DNA of 64,000 bases from assembly GCA_943789335.1 (NCBI GenBank), contig CALSTS010000001.1, forward strand, positions 1 through 64,000, in the 5' to 3' direction. Source of the DNA: an uncultured Pseudomonadales bacterium. Its GTDB lineage: Bacteria; Pseudomonadota; Gammaproteobacteria; Pseudomonadales; Pseudohongiellaceae. How positions within the stretch are numbered: position 1 is the stretch's first letter; each line of letters begins with the position of its first letter. Positions 19,392-28,430 of the stretch are shown here, piece after piece. The translations under genes were made by a program, and so were the position numbers. The notes under the pieces were generated by a model. It had not been told where the DNA came from, made no database searches, and saw nothing but the letters and a program-made list of their open reading frames with translations.

Positions 19392-20043
19392 ATGTTTAAG
19401 AAAGATCATCGACATTGTAGCGCCGATATCCATAGCACTTATCGAAACTTCACGTTGGAGTGGCGTTTCGCTTTTGACCCAGAAAGCGCCGCGTCAGCCA
19501 AGAGCAAGCTTCTAGCTATTATGGAAGCGGCACGCTGGGCTCCTTCTTGCTTTGGTGATCAACCCTGGCGTTTCATCGTCATTTGCAATCAAGTCTGACA
19601 ACCCTGACGCCTGGCAAAAGCTCTTCGACTGCTTGGCTGAAGGCAACCAGGGCTTGGTGTGCAAATGTGCCGGTTTTAATCGCCGCTTGTCATGACACTC
19701 CAGTCGCTGATAACCCAACTCCTTTCGACTGGACAACCCAAACCCTTGCGCCGCTTATGATACCGGTGCGGCGTCGGTTTCTTTATGTGCTTGCAGGCTC
19801 ACCGATCTGGGACTTAATGACGCCACCAGATGGGCGGGCTTTTCGGCTAGAATCTGCTTAAGTGAAAAATTTGACAATTCCGGAGCGCTATAAACTGCAA
19901 TGCAGCGGTAATTGCTCTTGGCTATCCAGCTAGCTGAGGACAATATTCCTGAGGCCTTTAGAGGCAGAGAATTGAGCGCCACGTAAAAGAAACCCTCTTG
20001 GGACGATAATTTCTTTACCGCAGTTGGGGAAACTGGCGTTTAA
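19392..20043 (+). pseudogene. Nitroreductase-family protein, heavily frameshifted
   Basis: Nitroreductases are FMN-dependent NAD(P)H oxidoreductases. The intact start (ATG 19392) leads to LLAIMEAARWAPSCFGDQPWRFIV, the flavin-binding N-terminal block. Further blocks follow in other frames: DNPDAWQKLFDCLAEGNQ, PVLIAACHD, YDTGAAS, and finally EDNIPEAFRGREL and KPSWDDNFFTAVGETG to a stop at 20041-20043. At least five frame changes and some lost residues are needed, a higher density than in the rest of the window. With adjacent fabY this makes 17.4-20.0 kb one of the worst-preserved parts. The substrate cannot be inferred. Confidence 0.72.
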
Positions 20044-20153
20044 CTTTGCAAGCCGAATGAAGCACCTAAGTTAAGCCTGCTATTTCCATTACACTCGGAT
20101 ACAGCATTTCTGCTGATTGATACTTATGGGTTTATTCATCTGCAGTGAAATGT

Positions 20154-21680
20154 TTATTGCACTTCTATCGGCTCGGCCTTATTTATTTTTTTGAACCACT
20201 CAGCTGGGCCAGTTTGATGAACGGAAGTACCATGCATATCGACTGCTACAGTCACTGGCATATCTTCGACTTCAAATTCATGAATAGCTTCCATCCCCAA
20301 ATCTTCAAATGCTACTACCCGTGATTTACGAATTGCTTTAGACACTAGATAGGCCGCACCGCCAACTGCCATTAAATATACAGATTTGTGTTTTTTAATA
20401 GCGTCAATTCCAGCAGGCCCTCTTTCAGCTTTGCCGATCATTCCCATCAAGCCTGAATGTTCCAGCAAGGCATCGGTGAATTTGTCCATTCTTGTTGCCG
20501 TCGTTGGTCCTGCCGGGCCTACCACTTCATCTCTCACTGGATCAACCGGACCGACGTAATAAATAAACTTATCTTTTAGATCTACGCCTTCTGGTAGAGG
20601 CTCACCTTTCTGATAGAGATCAATCAAGCGTTTATGTGCTGCATCACGTCCAGTCAACATTTTTCCTGACAACAGCAAGGTATCTCCAGGATTCCAATCG
20701 GCAACATCTTCACGAGTTACTGTTTGTAGATTAACCCGCTTAGCATTAGGTGCTGCTTTCCAAGTCACTTGAGGCCAATCTTCTAATTTTGGAGGATTCA
20801 GCTCCGCCGGACCTGAGCCATCTAGGGTGAAGTTTATATGTCTGGTTGCCGCACAGTTAGGAATCATCGCAACTGGTTTAGAGGCTGCATGGGTTGGGAA
20901 TTCCTTAATCTTTACGTCAACGACGGTCGTTAAGCCTCCAATTCCTTGCGCACCAATCCCCAAGTTATTCACTTTTTCCATCAACTCTAGACGTAATTCT
21001 TCAATGGTGTTTTGCGGACCACGCTCACGTAGCTCATCAATATCGACATGGTCCATCAAGACTTCTTTAGCCATTACTGTAGCCTTTTCTGCGGTACCTC
21101 CGATACCAATACCGAGCATGCCAGGAGGGCACCAGCCGCCTCCCATAGTCGGCACAGTTTTCAATACCCAGTCCACAATACTATCGCTTGGATTCAGCAT
21201 AACCAGTTTGGATTTATTCTCTGAACCACCACCTTTGGCTGCAAGTTTAAATTCAACTTTATCCCCAGGTACTATCTTGTAGTGAATATTCGCTGGGGTA
21301 TTATCTTTAGTATTGATACGAGCTCCCGCAGGGTCGCTAACGATTGAGGCACGCAAGACATTATCCGGGTGTGTATAGGCTTGACGAACACCTTCATTAA
21401 TCATCTCCTCTACGCCCATATCAGCTTCCCATTGCACATCCATCCCGACATAAACAAAAATTGCCACTATGCCTGTATCCTGACATATAGGTCTTTTACC
21501 TTCTGCGCACATACGAGAGTTAGTTAAAATCTGGGCCATGGCATCTTTGGCTGCCGGTGATTCTTCGCGCTCATAAGCCCGATGTACAGCTTGAATATAA
21601 TCCAGGGGGTGATAATAGGAAATGTATTGTAGAGCGTCAGCTACACTCTGGATGACATCTTGCTGGCGAATCAGCGTCAT
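20154..21680 (-). CDS. Fumarate hydratase, class I (iron-sulfur)
   Basis: This enzyme interconverts fumarate and malate in the TCA cycle using an oxygen-sensitive [4Fe-4S] cluster. The 508-residue single chain contains the fused alpha and beta parts: CQDTGIVAIFVYVG (first cluster Cys) near residue 67, GGGSENKSKLVMLNPS, PTMGGGWCPPGMLGIGIGG (second Cys region), IPNCAATRH (third), and the beta part GPVDPVRDEVVGPAGPTTATRMDKF and KSVYLMAVGGAAYLVSKAI. The length fits FumA/FumB-type single-chain class I enzymes. It is monocistronic, with a 210-base AT-rich leader before the next gene. Confidence 0.95.
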   Translation of the reverse strand: MTLIRQQDVIQSVADALQYISYYHPLDYIQAVHRAYEREESPAAKDAMAQILTNSRMCAEGKRPICQDTGIVAIFVYVGMDVQWEADMGVEEMINEGVRQAYTHPDNVLRASIVSDPAGARINTKDNTPANIHYKIVPGDKVEFKLAAKGGGSENKSKLVMLNPSDSIVDWVLKTVPTMGGGWCPPGMLGIGIGGTAEKATVMAKEVLMDHVDIDELRERGPQNTIEELRLELMEKVNNLGIGAQGIGGLTTVVDVKIKEFPTHAASKPVAMIPNCAATRHINFTLDGSGPAELNPPKLEDWPQVTWKAAPNAKRVNLQTVTREDVADWNPGDTLLLSGKMLTGRDAAHKRLIDLYQKGEPLPEGVDLKDKFIYYVGPVDPVRDEVVGPAGPTTATRMDKFTDALLEHSGLMGMIGKAERGPAGIDAIKKHKSVYLMAVGGAAYLVSKAIRKSRVVAFEDLGMEAIHEFEVEDMPVTVAVDMHGTSVHQTGPAEWFKKINKAEPIEVQ

Positions 21681-21890
21681 GGTGAACTACTCCTCAATAT
21701 TACTTTTAACTTATTATTTTGTTGTCTGAATGTAGTATAAATAAGGCATATTCTATCACGCTTAAAATCTGTTTTGCCGTAATAAGCGCGCCAAGTAGAG
21801 ACTTATATATAGGGAATTAGTGTATATATTATTTTCCTCAGTATTGTATTTCCTCATATTTCAAAATGATTAAAAATAAGAAATTTTATT

Positions 21891-22427
21891 GTGTTTAATA
21901 TAAAAAATATGGCTGAGATCCACCCAGAACTCACCTTTAATGTTGCCCAAAATAATAATATAGCGGTATTCGCTACACTTTGCGGCATCATTTTTATTTT
22001 TCAAATACTTTTCACTTCAGTGCCCTTTTCTATTTTGAGCATATGGGCCTTAATCATGATTATTCTTTGCTTGTTTCGTTTTTTTATAGGCTTAAGACTA
22101 TTGAAATGCACTGAAGCCAATTCTGAATGGGAAAAAACCTCTCTTCTGTTTATTTTAAGCGTCAGTCTTGGGGGCTTTGGGTTCGGTTTTACAGCCGTTA
22201 TGGCTGAATTCTATAGCACTGTTCAAGAACAGCTCTTTATCTTTGCGCTTATGCTTGGGTTTTCAGGTGGCGCTATAGCAACCCTCAGTCCAATTATTCA
22301 AGCATATATAGCATACGTTATAGGAATCATGGTCCCACAAGTTCTCGCCTTATTGTTTAGCTCCAGTAATGCAAATTTGTTTGATTCAGAGGACTTGGAA
22401 CGCCTGGTTGGCATTCTTCACGTTTAG
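21891..22427 (+). pseudogene. Membrane sensor domain, 3'-truncated
   Basis: The 178-residue frame (GTG start; a later ATG at 21909 is equally possible) consists of about five to six hydrophobic helices (ATLCGIIFIFQILFTSV; IWALIMIILCLFRFFIGL; LSVSLGGFGFGFTAVMAEF; FIFALMLGFSGGAIATLSPI; YVIGIMVPQVLALLF). This pattern is common at the N-terminus of sensor kinases and diguanylate cyclases, but no output domain follows. From about 22375 the sequence runs into the 3' end of a receiver-domain gene on the opposite strand. I read it as a sensor protein that lost its C-terminal part at that junction. The signal sensed is unknown. Confidence 0.6.
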
Positions 22428-22707
22428 ATTCCTGAACATCAGCAGTTAACGCAATGATAGGTATTGACTGGTAGGCCTCTCCTTCCATTTGCCGAATTCG
22501 AGCCGTTGCTTCTAGGCCATCTAAATTTGGCATCTGACAATCCATCAGGATTAGCTCAAAAGGCTTGCTGGATAACAAAGATAAAACTTCTAAGCCATCA
22601 TTAGCGAGCTCAACATCAGCCCCTATAGCATTCAGCATGGCTTTGCTAACAAGTTGATTTGCTTTGTTATCTTCGGCAAGCAATATGCTCACTTTTTGGC
22701 TAAGCAT
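22357..22707 (-). pseudogene. Response regulator receiver domain, 3'-truncated
   Basis: The ATG at 22707 opens a CheY-like receiver: ILLAEDNKANQLVSKAML (acidic pocket ED), FELILMDCQMPNLDGLEA with the phospho-acceptor Asp, and IIALTADVQESKREEC. The conserved continuation after REEC (the G-M/A-D-D-Y-x-x-KP block with the key lysine) is missing, replaced by PGVPSPLNQTNLHYWS, which is the reverse complement of the facing membrane gene. It starts 21 bases after the RND permease stop and runs the same way, so it belonged to that operon or was the REC part of a longer protein. Without the Lys-containing strand it should not signal. Confidence 0.65.
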
Positions 22708-22728
22708 TATAAGAAAAAGACCTTAGAA

Positions 22729-25700
22729 TTAAGCTGTTTGTAAGTGCATTTTAGTAGCTTTTGCTTTTGGTTCAAAAAGTTTTGCTCCCAACACTAACAT
22801 ACAAGGCGTAAAAATTAGTGTCAGTAAGGTGGCAAAAAGCAGCCCCCCTGCTATTGCACTTGAAAGCTGAACCCACATCTGTGTTGAGGGTCCTCCAACA
22901 ATAATATCCTGATCAATAATGTTGATACTGACTGCAAAAACCATTGGGACCAGACCCAAAATCGTTGTTGTCGATGTCAATAGTACAGGACGAATACGTT
23001 GAGCAGCAGTTTCTATGACAGCTCTTTTTACAGAATAATTAGTATCTCTTCTTATCTCGTTATAGGTATCTATCAACACGATATTGTTGTTGACCACAAT
23101 ACCCGCCAAGGCAATCACCCCGACTCCACACATAACAATACCAAAGGGCTGGCCTGTAATAAGCAAGAAAATCATCACGCCTGCTGTTGAAAAAATAACA
23201 GCAGAAATAATCAGGAACGATTGATAAAAATTATTAAACTGGGTCAACAATATGGCGAGCATGATAACGATGGAAACCAAGAATGCCTTCCCAAGAAAAG
23301 CGCTAGCTTCTGCCTGATCTTCATCCTCCCCACCAAAATTCACGCTTATATCAGGATCAAAAGGTGCTTCCAATAAGAGGTTTCTCAATAAATTAGTTTG
23401 CGTAGCCGCTAACAGCCCATCTTCCACGTCAGCCTGTATCGTCATGGTTCGTGCACCATCTAGACGATTAATAATGCCGGTTTTTTGAGACGTCTCAAAA
23501 TTCAAAAAATTACTTATAGGAATTAAACCATTTGCTGTAGGAATAGTAAGCTGATTGAGTTGTTCCATATTACGGTTTACATCAGTAAAACGTAAACGAA
23601 TATCGAGTTCTTCATCGGCATCATCAGGTTGATATTCAGATAATTTTAGCCCGGTTGTGACCAACTGAACTGCGCTGCCAAGACTTGAAATATTTGCGCC
23701 ATATCTAGCGGCTTCTTCACGGTTTACCAATAACTCCCACTCGATGCCTGGTAAAGTTCGATTATCTTCAATGTTGGTAAAACCACCAATTTCTCCCATC
23801 GCATCAAGTATGCTTCTTACGGCACCGTTAAGTTTATTTGGATTAGTTGAACTCACTTCAAGCTGTATGGCTTTACCTTGAGAAGGCCCCTGTTCTTGCT
23901 CAGCAATTTCAATTTGAATACCCGGCACATCACTAAGTCGACTGCGAACGACTTGTTGCAGTTCAATAGCAGTAGGGCGTAAATCCCAGTCGACAAAATC
24001 CAACTGGACGCTACCAATAGTGTCTTCGGTACCTCCACCCCCTCCTTGGCCGCCGCCACTATTTGATGTCCTGGTGTAGACTGCATCCAGATAGTCCATA
24101 CTCAACAAACGATTTTCGACATCCTGCATAATTTGATCTTTTTCGTAAATCGATAAATCACCTCTAGCATGCACCTCTACTTGAATAAATTCAGGCTCTT
24201 GATAGGGGAAAAATTCAACACCCGCTCCTAGTCTGCCATAAGCAACATAAGTGCCGACGAGAAATAGAACGGTAACTGCGAGAACCTTGCCAGGGTGATT
24301 GAGCAACTTCCAAAGCACTTTTAAATACTTCAAAGTCAGACCATTGGCGCTTTTAGCACTTTGGTGCGTCATTTTATTAGCTTGGACAACAGTCGAGGCA
24401 CTGACTCGACGACCAATAGTCCCACCGACTACCGGAATAAAACACAAGGCCATAAAAAGTGAAGCAGTTAGGGTAAACATTACAGTAATTGGCAAATATT
24501 TCATAAATTCACCGACCATGCCTGGCCAGAACAGTAATGGTAAAAACACCGATAATGTGGTGGCGGTAGAAGCAATGATAGGCCATGACATGCGTTTCGC
24601 AGCAATCGCGAAAGCTTCTTTTTTCGCCAAGCCTTCAGATATCAGTCGCTCAGCCAACTCTATGGTTATAATCGCACCATCCACCAACATACCTACAACC
24701 AAAATTAAAGCAAACAACACAATCATATTCATGGTCAGTCCCATCGCATAAATAATCAAGATACCGGCTAGGAAAGAACCCGGAATAGATAAGCCAACAA
24801 GTAGAGCCGGCTTGATGCCAAGAGCAGCAACAACAACAACCATAACCAGGATAATAGCGGTAATGACATTATTTTCCAGATCACCCAGCATTGACCGAAT
24901 TTGATCAGAGCCATCAAGTAAATAGGTGACATTGATAGAACTCGGCCATGTATTTTGGGCTTCATTTATTAAGACGCGAACAGTTTCAATCGTTTCAATA
25001 ATATTTGAACCGGTGCGCTTGGATATTTCCAAGACCACGGCATTTTCACCGTCGATTCTGGCAAAACTTTCCGGGTCTTTATAGGTTCTTCTTATGGTGG
25101 CAAGATCTTGAAAGGTAACCACACGGTCCTCTAGCACTTTAACCGGCATCGTCATGATGTCATCCAGTTCAGAAACAACACCCGGCACCTTGATGACCAT
25201 GCGTCCAGAACCTGTATCTAATGCGCCAGCGGCGATTAATTGGTTATTGGTACTGACCAGATTGGTGATGTCCACAAAGGACAATTGATAGGCATCTAGT
25301 ACTGAAGGATCAATCAGAACTTCAAGCATTTCTTCACGATCACCACCAATTGTCACTTCAAGCACGTTAGGTAGCGCTTCAATTCTGTCTTGCAAATCCC
25401 GAGCAATAGTAATTAATGTACGCTCAGATATTCTGCCAGATAGGGAAACTGAAAGTACTGGAAAATCTGATACATTGATTTCATTTACCGTTGGTTCCAA
25501 CGTTTCGGGAGGTAGCTCTACACGAGCTCTATCAACCTGCTCCCTTACATCGATAATAGCTTTATCAATATCATAGCCGGCATCAAATTCCATCGTCACT
25601 GAAGCATGCCCCTCAGATGCAGTAGCCGTCATTTCGTTTAAGCCTTCTATCGACTGTAATTCCCTTTCCATCGGTAACACCAGCAAACGCTCTGCATCTT

Positions 25701-25872
25701 CGGGAGAAATACCTTCATGCACCATAGACACATATACGATAGGGATTGGAATGTCCGGCATAGACTCTTTAGAAATTGTTATATAGGCATAAAATCCAGC
25801 AACCAGAATCGAAAGTAATAATAAAATTACAACCTTGGGTCGCGAAAAAGCAGCATCTATTAAAGTATTCAT
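22729..25872 (-). CDS. RND efflux permease (AcrB/HAE-like)
   Basis: RND permeases are proton-driven trimers that export drugs or lipids across both membranes. The 1047 residues have the expected twofold organisation: TM1 (VVILLLLSILVAGFYAY), a large periplasmic porter domain beginning ISKESMPDIPIP, the TM2-6 bundle (LVVGMLVDGAIITIELAERL), a second porter domain and TM8-12 (GVIALAGIVVNNNIVLIDTYNEI). The TM4 motif is VDG rather than the VDD of AcrB, and the TM10 Lys of AcrB is Asn, so it belongs to another branch and the relay residues differ. The start is 38 bases after the adaptor stop. Operon: padR, adaptor, permease. An outer-membrane TolC partner is not encoded here. Confidence 0.92.
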   Translation of the reverse strand: MNTLIDAAFSRPKVVILLLLSILVAGFYAYITISKESMPDIPIPIVYVSMVHEGISPEDAERLLVLPMERELQSIEGLNEMTATASEGHASVTMEFDAGYDIDKAIIDVREQVDRARVELPPETLEPTVNEINVSDFPVLSVSLSGRISERTLITIARDLQDRIEALPNVLEVTIGGDREEMLEVLIDPSVLDAYQLSFVDITNLVSTNNQLIAAGALDTGSGRMVIKVPGVVSELDDIMTMPVKVLEDRVVTFQDLATIRRTYKDPESFARIDGENAVVLEISKRTGSNIIETIETVRVLINEAQNTWPSSINVTYLLDGSDQIRSMLGDLENNVITAIILVMVVVVAALGIKPALLVGLSIPGSFLAGILIIYAMGLTMNMIVLFALILVVGMLVDGAIITIELAERLISEGLAKKEAFAIAAKRMSWPIIASTATTLSVFLPLLFWPGMVGEFMKYLPITVMFTLTASLFMALCFIPVVGGTIGRRVSASTVVQANKMTHQSAKSANGLTLKYLKVLWKLLNHPGKVLAVTVLFLVGTYVAYGRLGAGVEFFPYQEPEFIQVEVHARGDLSIYEKDQIMQDVENRLLSMDYLDAVYTRTSNSGGGQGGGGGTEDTIGSVQLDFVDWDLRPTAIELQQVVRSRLSDVPGIQIEIAEQEQGPSQGKAIQLEVSSTNPNKLNGAVRSILDAMGEIGGFTNIEDNRTLPGIEWELLVNREEAARYGANISSLGSAVQLVTTGLKLSEYQPDDADEELDIRLRFTDVNRNMEQLNQLTIPTANGLIPISNFLNFETSQKTGIINRLDGARTMTIQADVEDGLLAATQTNLLRNLLLEAPFDPDISVNFGGEDEDQAEASAFLGKAFLVSIVIMLAILLTQFNNFYQSFLIISAVIFSTAGVMIFLLITGQPFGIVMCGVGVIALAGIVVNNNIVLIDTYNEIRRDTNYSVKRAVIETAAQRIRPVLLTSTTTILGLVPMVFAVSINIIDQDIIVGGPSTQMWVQLSSAIAGGLLFATLLTLIFTPCMLVLGAKLFEPKAKATKMHLQTA

Positions 25873-25910
25873 CGTAAAATTCTGTCTCTTTTATTGCTAA
25901 TCTTATTAAA

Positions 25911-27041
25911 CTATTTCAAGTCAACATATCGAATTGGAGGCACTTCCAACGAAGGGTCAATACTAGCACTGTCAGCAACAGCGATCCTGACGGCCTCACC
26001 AATTTGTGCAAAACCCTGCCCGGCAGTGATGATGCGAGCGAATTCAGGCAGACCACTTATCCACATACCATTGGCATCTGATAACTCAATAGTTGCTAGA
26101 TAGAATTCAACCACACCTTCTAAATTGACTGTTTTGATTCCGATATCGCCTTCTTCATTAAGGGTTAGCAAACCAGCTGATAAATAGTGAGCCGTTACCT
26201 GCTGACGGGGAATGCGGGCAGTTACACTACTACCTGCTCTTAAACCTTCTGAATTAGGCACAGCAATCTCAACACGAAAGGTGCGAGTCGCTTCATTAGC
26301 GCGAGGCGAAATAAACCGCACCTGGCCCGTTCTCTGCCGGCCGTTGACCAGCTCAACATTTGCCTCAACACCTAATGCTAAATATTCAATGTCATTTTGT
26401 GAAATATAGGCATTCACCACTAATGGGTCATTATCAACAAGCTTTATTAACTCATTCCCTATGCCTACATACTCACCTAAATCAAGAATATTTTCCTCAA
26501 TATAGCCACTAAAAGGAGCCCGAATAAAAGTCTTCTCAATTTCCAGCTTAATACGCTCAAGCTCCACTTCAGCTAGCTTAAACTGGGTTAAAGCATTATC
26601 AACTTCGGAAGAAGAAGCAAAATTTTGCGCGTTCAAGTTCACTGTCGCTTCGTATAGACGTTGTTTCTCTTGTAAATTTATTTGTGCTTGCTCTGCACGT
26701 ATTGCGCGATCATCCATCTTGAGCTGCATAATGACGCTACCTGCATCAACAAATGCACCTTCTTCGACCAAAATGCGGTCAATTTGACCGGTCGTCTCTG
26801 CTCGCAAAACAACTTCACGATCTGGTGTCGCACTACCATTAGATATAATGTAACTGGTAATCTCTTGAGCCTGCATGTCAGTAACTTCAACAAGCACGCG
26901 GTTATCGATTACAGATGAGCTGCTATCATCATTCGCAAGATCATCGCTTAACTCTGCACGATCTTCCATATACATGCCAGACGCCATCCACAGCACCAGT
27001 GCAACACAGACTCCAAGGGCAATCCCAACAGACTTATTCAT
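25911..27041 (-). CDS. RND periplasmic adaptor (membrane fusion protein)
   Basis: This protein links the RND permease to the outer-membrane channel. I place the start at 27041 (MNKSVGIALGV) rather than the longer frame at 27068, because a GAGGAG site precedes it and it overlaps the padR stop as ATGAATAA, the usual coupled arrangement. The N-terminal hydrophobic segment (VGIALGVCVALVLWMASGMY) is a signal or anchor without a lipobox. Then come the lipoyl halves (ILVEEGAFVDAGSVIMQLKMDD and APFSGYIEENILDLGEYVG) flanking a helical hairpin, and the beta-barrel domain (NVELVNGRQRTGQVRFISPRA). Length 376. Confidence 0.92.
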   Translation of the reverse strand: MNKSVGIALGVCVALVLWMASGMYMEDRAELSDDLANDDSSSSVIDNRVLVEVTDMQAQEITSYIISNGSATPDREVVLRAETTGQIDRILVEEGAFVDAGSVIMQLKMDDRAIRAEQAQINLQEKQRLYEATVNLNAQNFASSSEVDNALTQFKLAEVELERIKLEIEKTFIRAPFSGYIEENILDLGEYVGIGNELIKLVDNDPLVVNAYISQNDIEYLALGVEANVELVNGRQRTGQVRFISPRANEATRTFRVEIAVPNSEGLRAGSSVTARIPRQQVTAHYLSAGLLTLNEEGDIGIKTVNLEGVVEFYLATIELSDANGMWISGLPEFARIITAGQGFAQIGEAVRIAVADSASIDPSLEVPPIRYVDLK

Positions 27042-27585
27042 TGCTAGTCTCCTCTTCCATAACTTCACTTTTCAAGCTTTCCATAAATTCCTCGGAATTA
27101 TTCTCTAAAAAATTCTTTTCGTTTACTGCTTTATCAATCACATACTTCAACACAAATTCTTGCCCCTTATTTCCTGCCACTCGCTTACTTAGTTCTGGAA
27201 CTTCTTGCAAAAAATATTCCACATCTTGAATACGTTTGGAAATTATTGTCTCAAGACGTTCAGAAGACAGCATCTCCGCTAAAAAAAGTAATAGCATAAA
27301 CTGTGATCTAATTTTATGACTCGGCGGTAATGCTTCCAGTTCAGCTTTTAAAAAATCTCGGCCCTTGTCAGTCAACTCATAGATTTTTTTGTTAGGTAGT
27401 GCAGCTTGCTCAATATTTTCAAATTGAACTAAACCCTCTTCTTCAAGAACTTTAAGGATTGGATAAACACCGCTTCGAGCAACATCGACGAAATGGCCAA
27501 AAGGATCTTCGAGCCTCTTGCCAATATCATAGCCAGAAGCCTTACCAAGACTCAGAACAGCTAAACATAAAGTTTTTGTATTCAT
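27034..27585 (-). CDS. PadR-family transcriptional regulator
   Basis: PadR proteins are winged-helix repressors, often controlling nearby efflux pumps or phenolic-acid genes. The 183 residues have the PadR N-terminal winged helix: LAVLSLGKASGYDIGKRLEDPFGHFVDVARSGVYPILKVLEEEGLV, then YELTDKGRDFLKAELEAL, followed by a helical C-terminal dimerisation part. It is the first gene of a padR-adaptor-RND operon and overlaps the adaptor start, so autoregulation of the pump is the natural inference. A likely operator is the inverted repeat about 45 bases upstream of its start. Confidence 0.92.
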   Translation of the reverse strand: MNTKTLCLAVLSLGKASGYDIGKRLEDPFGHFVDVARSGVYPILKVLEEEGLVQFENIEQAALPNKKIYELTDKGRDFLKAELEALPPSHKIRSQFMLLLFLAEMLSSERLETIISKRIQDVEYFLQEVPELSKRVAGNKGQEFVLKYVIDKAVNEKNFLENNSEEFMESLKSEVMEEETSNE

Positions 27586-27628
27586 ATTTACGCAATAACA
27601 TCACAATTAGATTTATAGAATAAATTAT

Positions 27629-27664
27629 ACTACTATAAAAAATGCTAATCAAAGATATAATAGT
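27629..27664. promoter_or_regulatory. Inverted repeat, possible PadR operator
   Basis: ACTACTATA (27629-27637) and TATAATAGT (27656-27664) pair at 8 of 9 positions around an 18-base spacer, in the AT-rich gap between padR and the divergent tesA. The position upstream of padR suits an autoregulatory site. The motif is not the ATGT-N8-ACAT form described for some PadR proteins. Confidence 0.35.
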
Positions 27665-27810
27665 GCAAACTATAAGGAAATTCTAAATTATGCACGCAAC
27701 AACCACGGCATATTTACTTTTACTTACCTCAACTATCTATATAGATCCCTTCAACATTCTTTTCACGATTTAACCGTATAAAAACAATCTGATTAATATA
27801 AAATGCGCCG

Positions 27811-28422
27811 ATGCTTCGACTGTTCATCTTTAGTTTAGTTATATCTTTTAGCCCCTTGATTATGGCTCAAGAGGGTTTCACTGTTTTATTTCTGGGAGAT
27901 TCACTGACTGAGGGCCTTGGCCTTGAGACTGATCAAGCTTTCCCGAATCTGATTGATGAACGCCTTAAAACCGAGGGCTACAACAACATATCTATTATCA
28001 ATGCCGGTATTAGTGGCTCTACTTCAGCTAGCGCCTTAGAACGAATGCAGTGGTATGTTCGCTCTCGCCCCGATTTAGTAATACTCTCATTGGGAGCTAA
28101 TGACGGCCTTAGAGGACTAGATGTAGATAATATGAAAATAAATCTAGCCGAAACAATTGAGTTTGCTCAGAGTAATGGTATAAAAGTCGCCTTAACAGGC
28201 ATGCTTACACCGCCCAATATGGGAGAGGAATATACTACGTCCTTCGCCCAAGTGTTTCCGGATTTAGCGACAGAATATAATTTAGATTTTATGCCCTTTT
28301 TATTACAAGATGTGGCGGGCATTCCAGAGCTCAATCAAGCTGATGGCATTCACCCGAATATAGAAGGCAGCAGAATTGTAGCCGATCATGTATATAACTT
28401 TTTATTACCTCTAATTCCTTAA
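27811..28422 (+). CDS. tesA: SGNH/GDSL hydrolase, TesA-like (lysophospholipase/thioesterase)
   Basis: TesA-like enzymes are periplasmic esterases acting on acyl-CoA, lysophospholipid and aryl esters. The 203-residue protein has a signal peptide (LFIFSLVISFSPLIMAQ), then block I GDSLTEGLGL with the nucleophile Ser, the block II glycine in INAGISGSTS, block III GANDGLRG and the catalytic Asp-His pair in DGIHPN near the C-terminus. It lies 8 bases before the ABC ATPase gene. In E. coli tesA faces ybbA divergently; here all three genes run together. Confidence 0.93.
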   Translation: MLRLFIFSLVISFSPLIMAQEGFTVLFLGDSLTEGLGLETDQAFPNLIDERLKTEGYNNISIINAGISGSTSASALERMQWYVRSRPDLVILSLGANDGLRGLDVDNMKINLAETIEFAQSNGIKVALTGMLTPPNMGEEYTTSFAQVFPDLATEYNLDFMPFLLQDVAGIPELNQADGIHPNIEGSRIVADHVYNFLLPLIP

Positions 28423-28430
28423 GGAAGTCC

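Noticed and set aside
20827-21282. 151-residue frame opposite the fumarase gene
   Set aside because: Antisense to the class I fumarase, with a Ser/Pro/Thr-rich composition typical of reverse-strand shadows.
24299-24751. 150-residue frame antisense to the RND permease
   Set aside because: Shadow of a strongly coding gene; no ribosome site and no homology seen.
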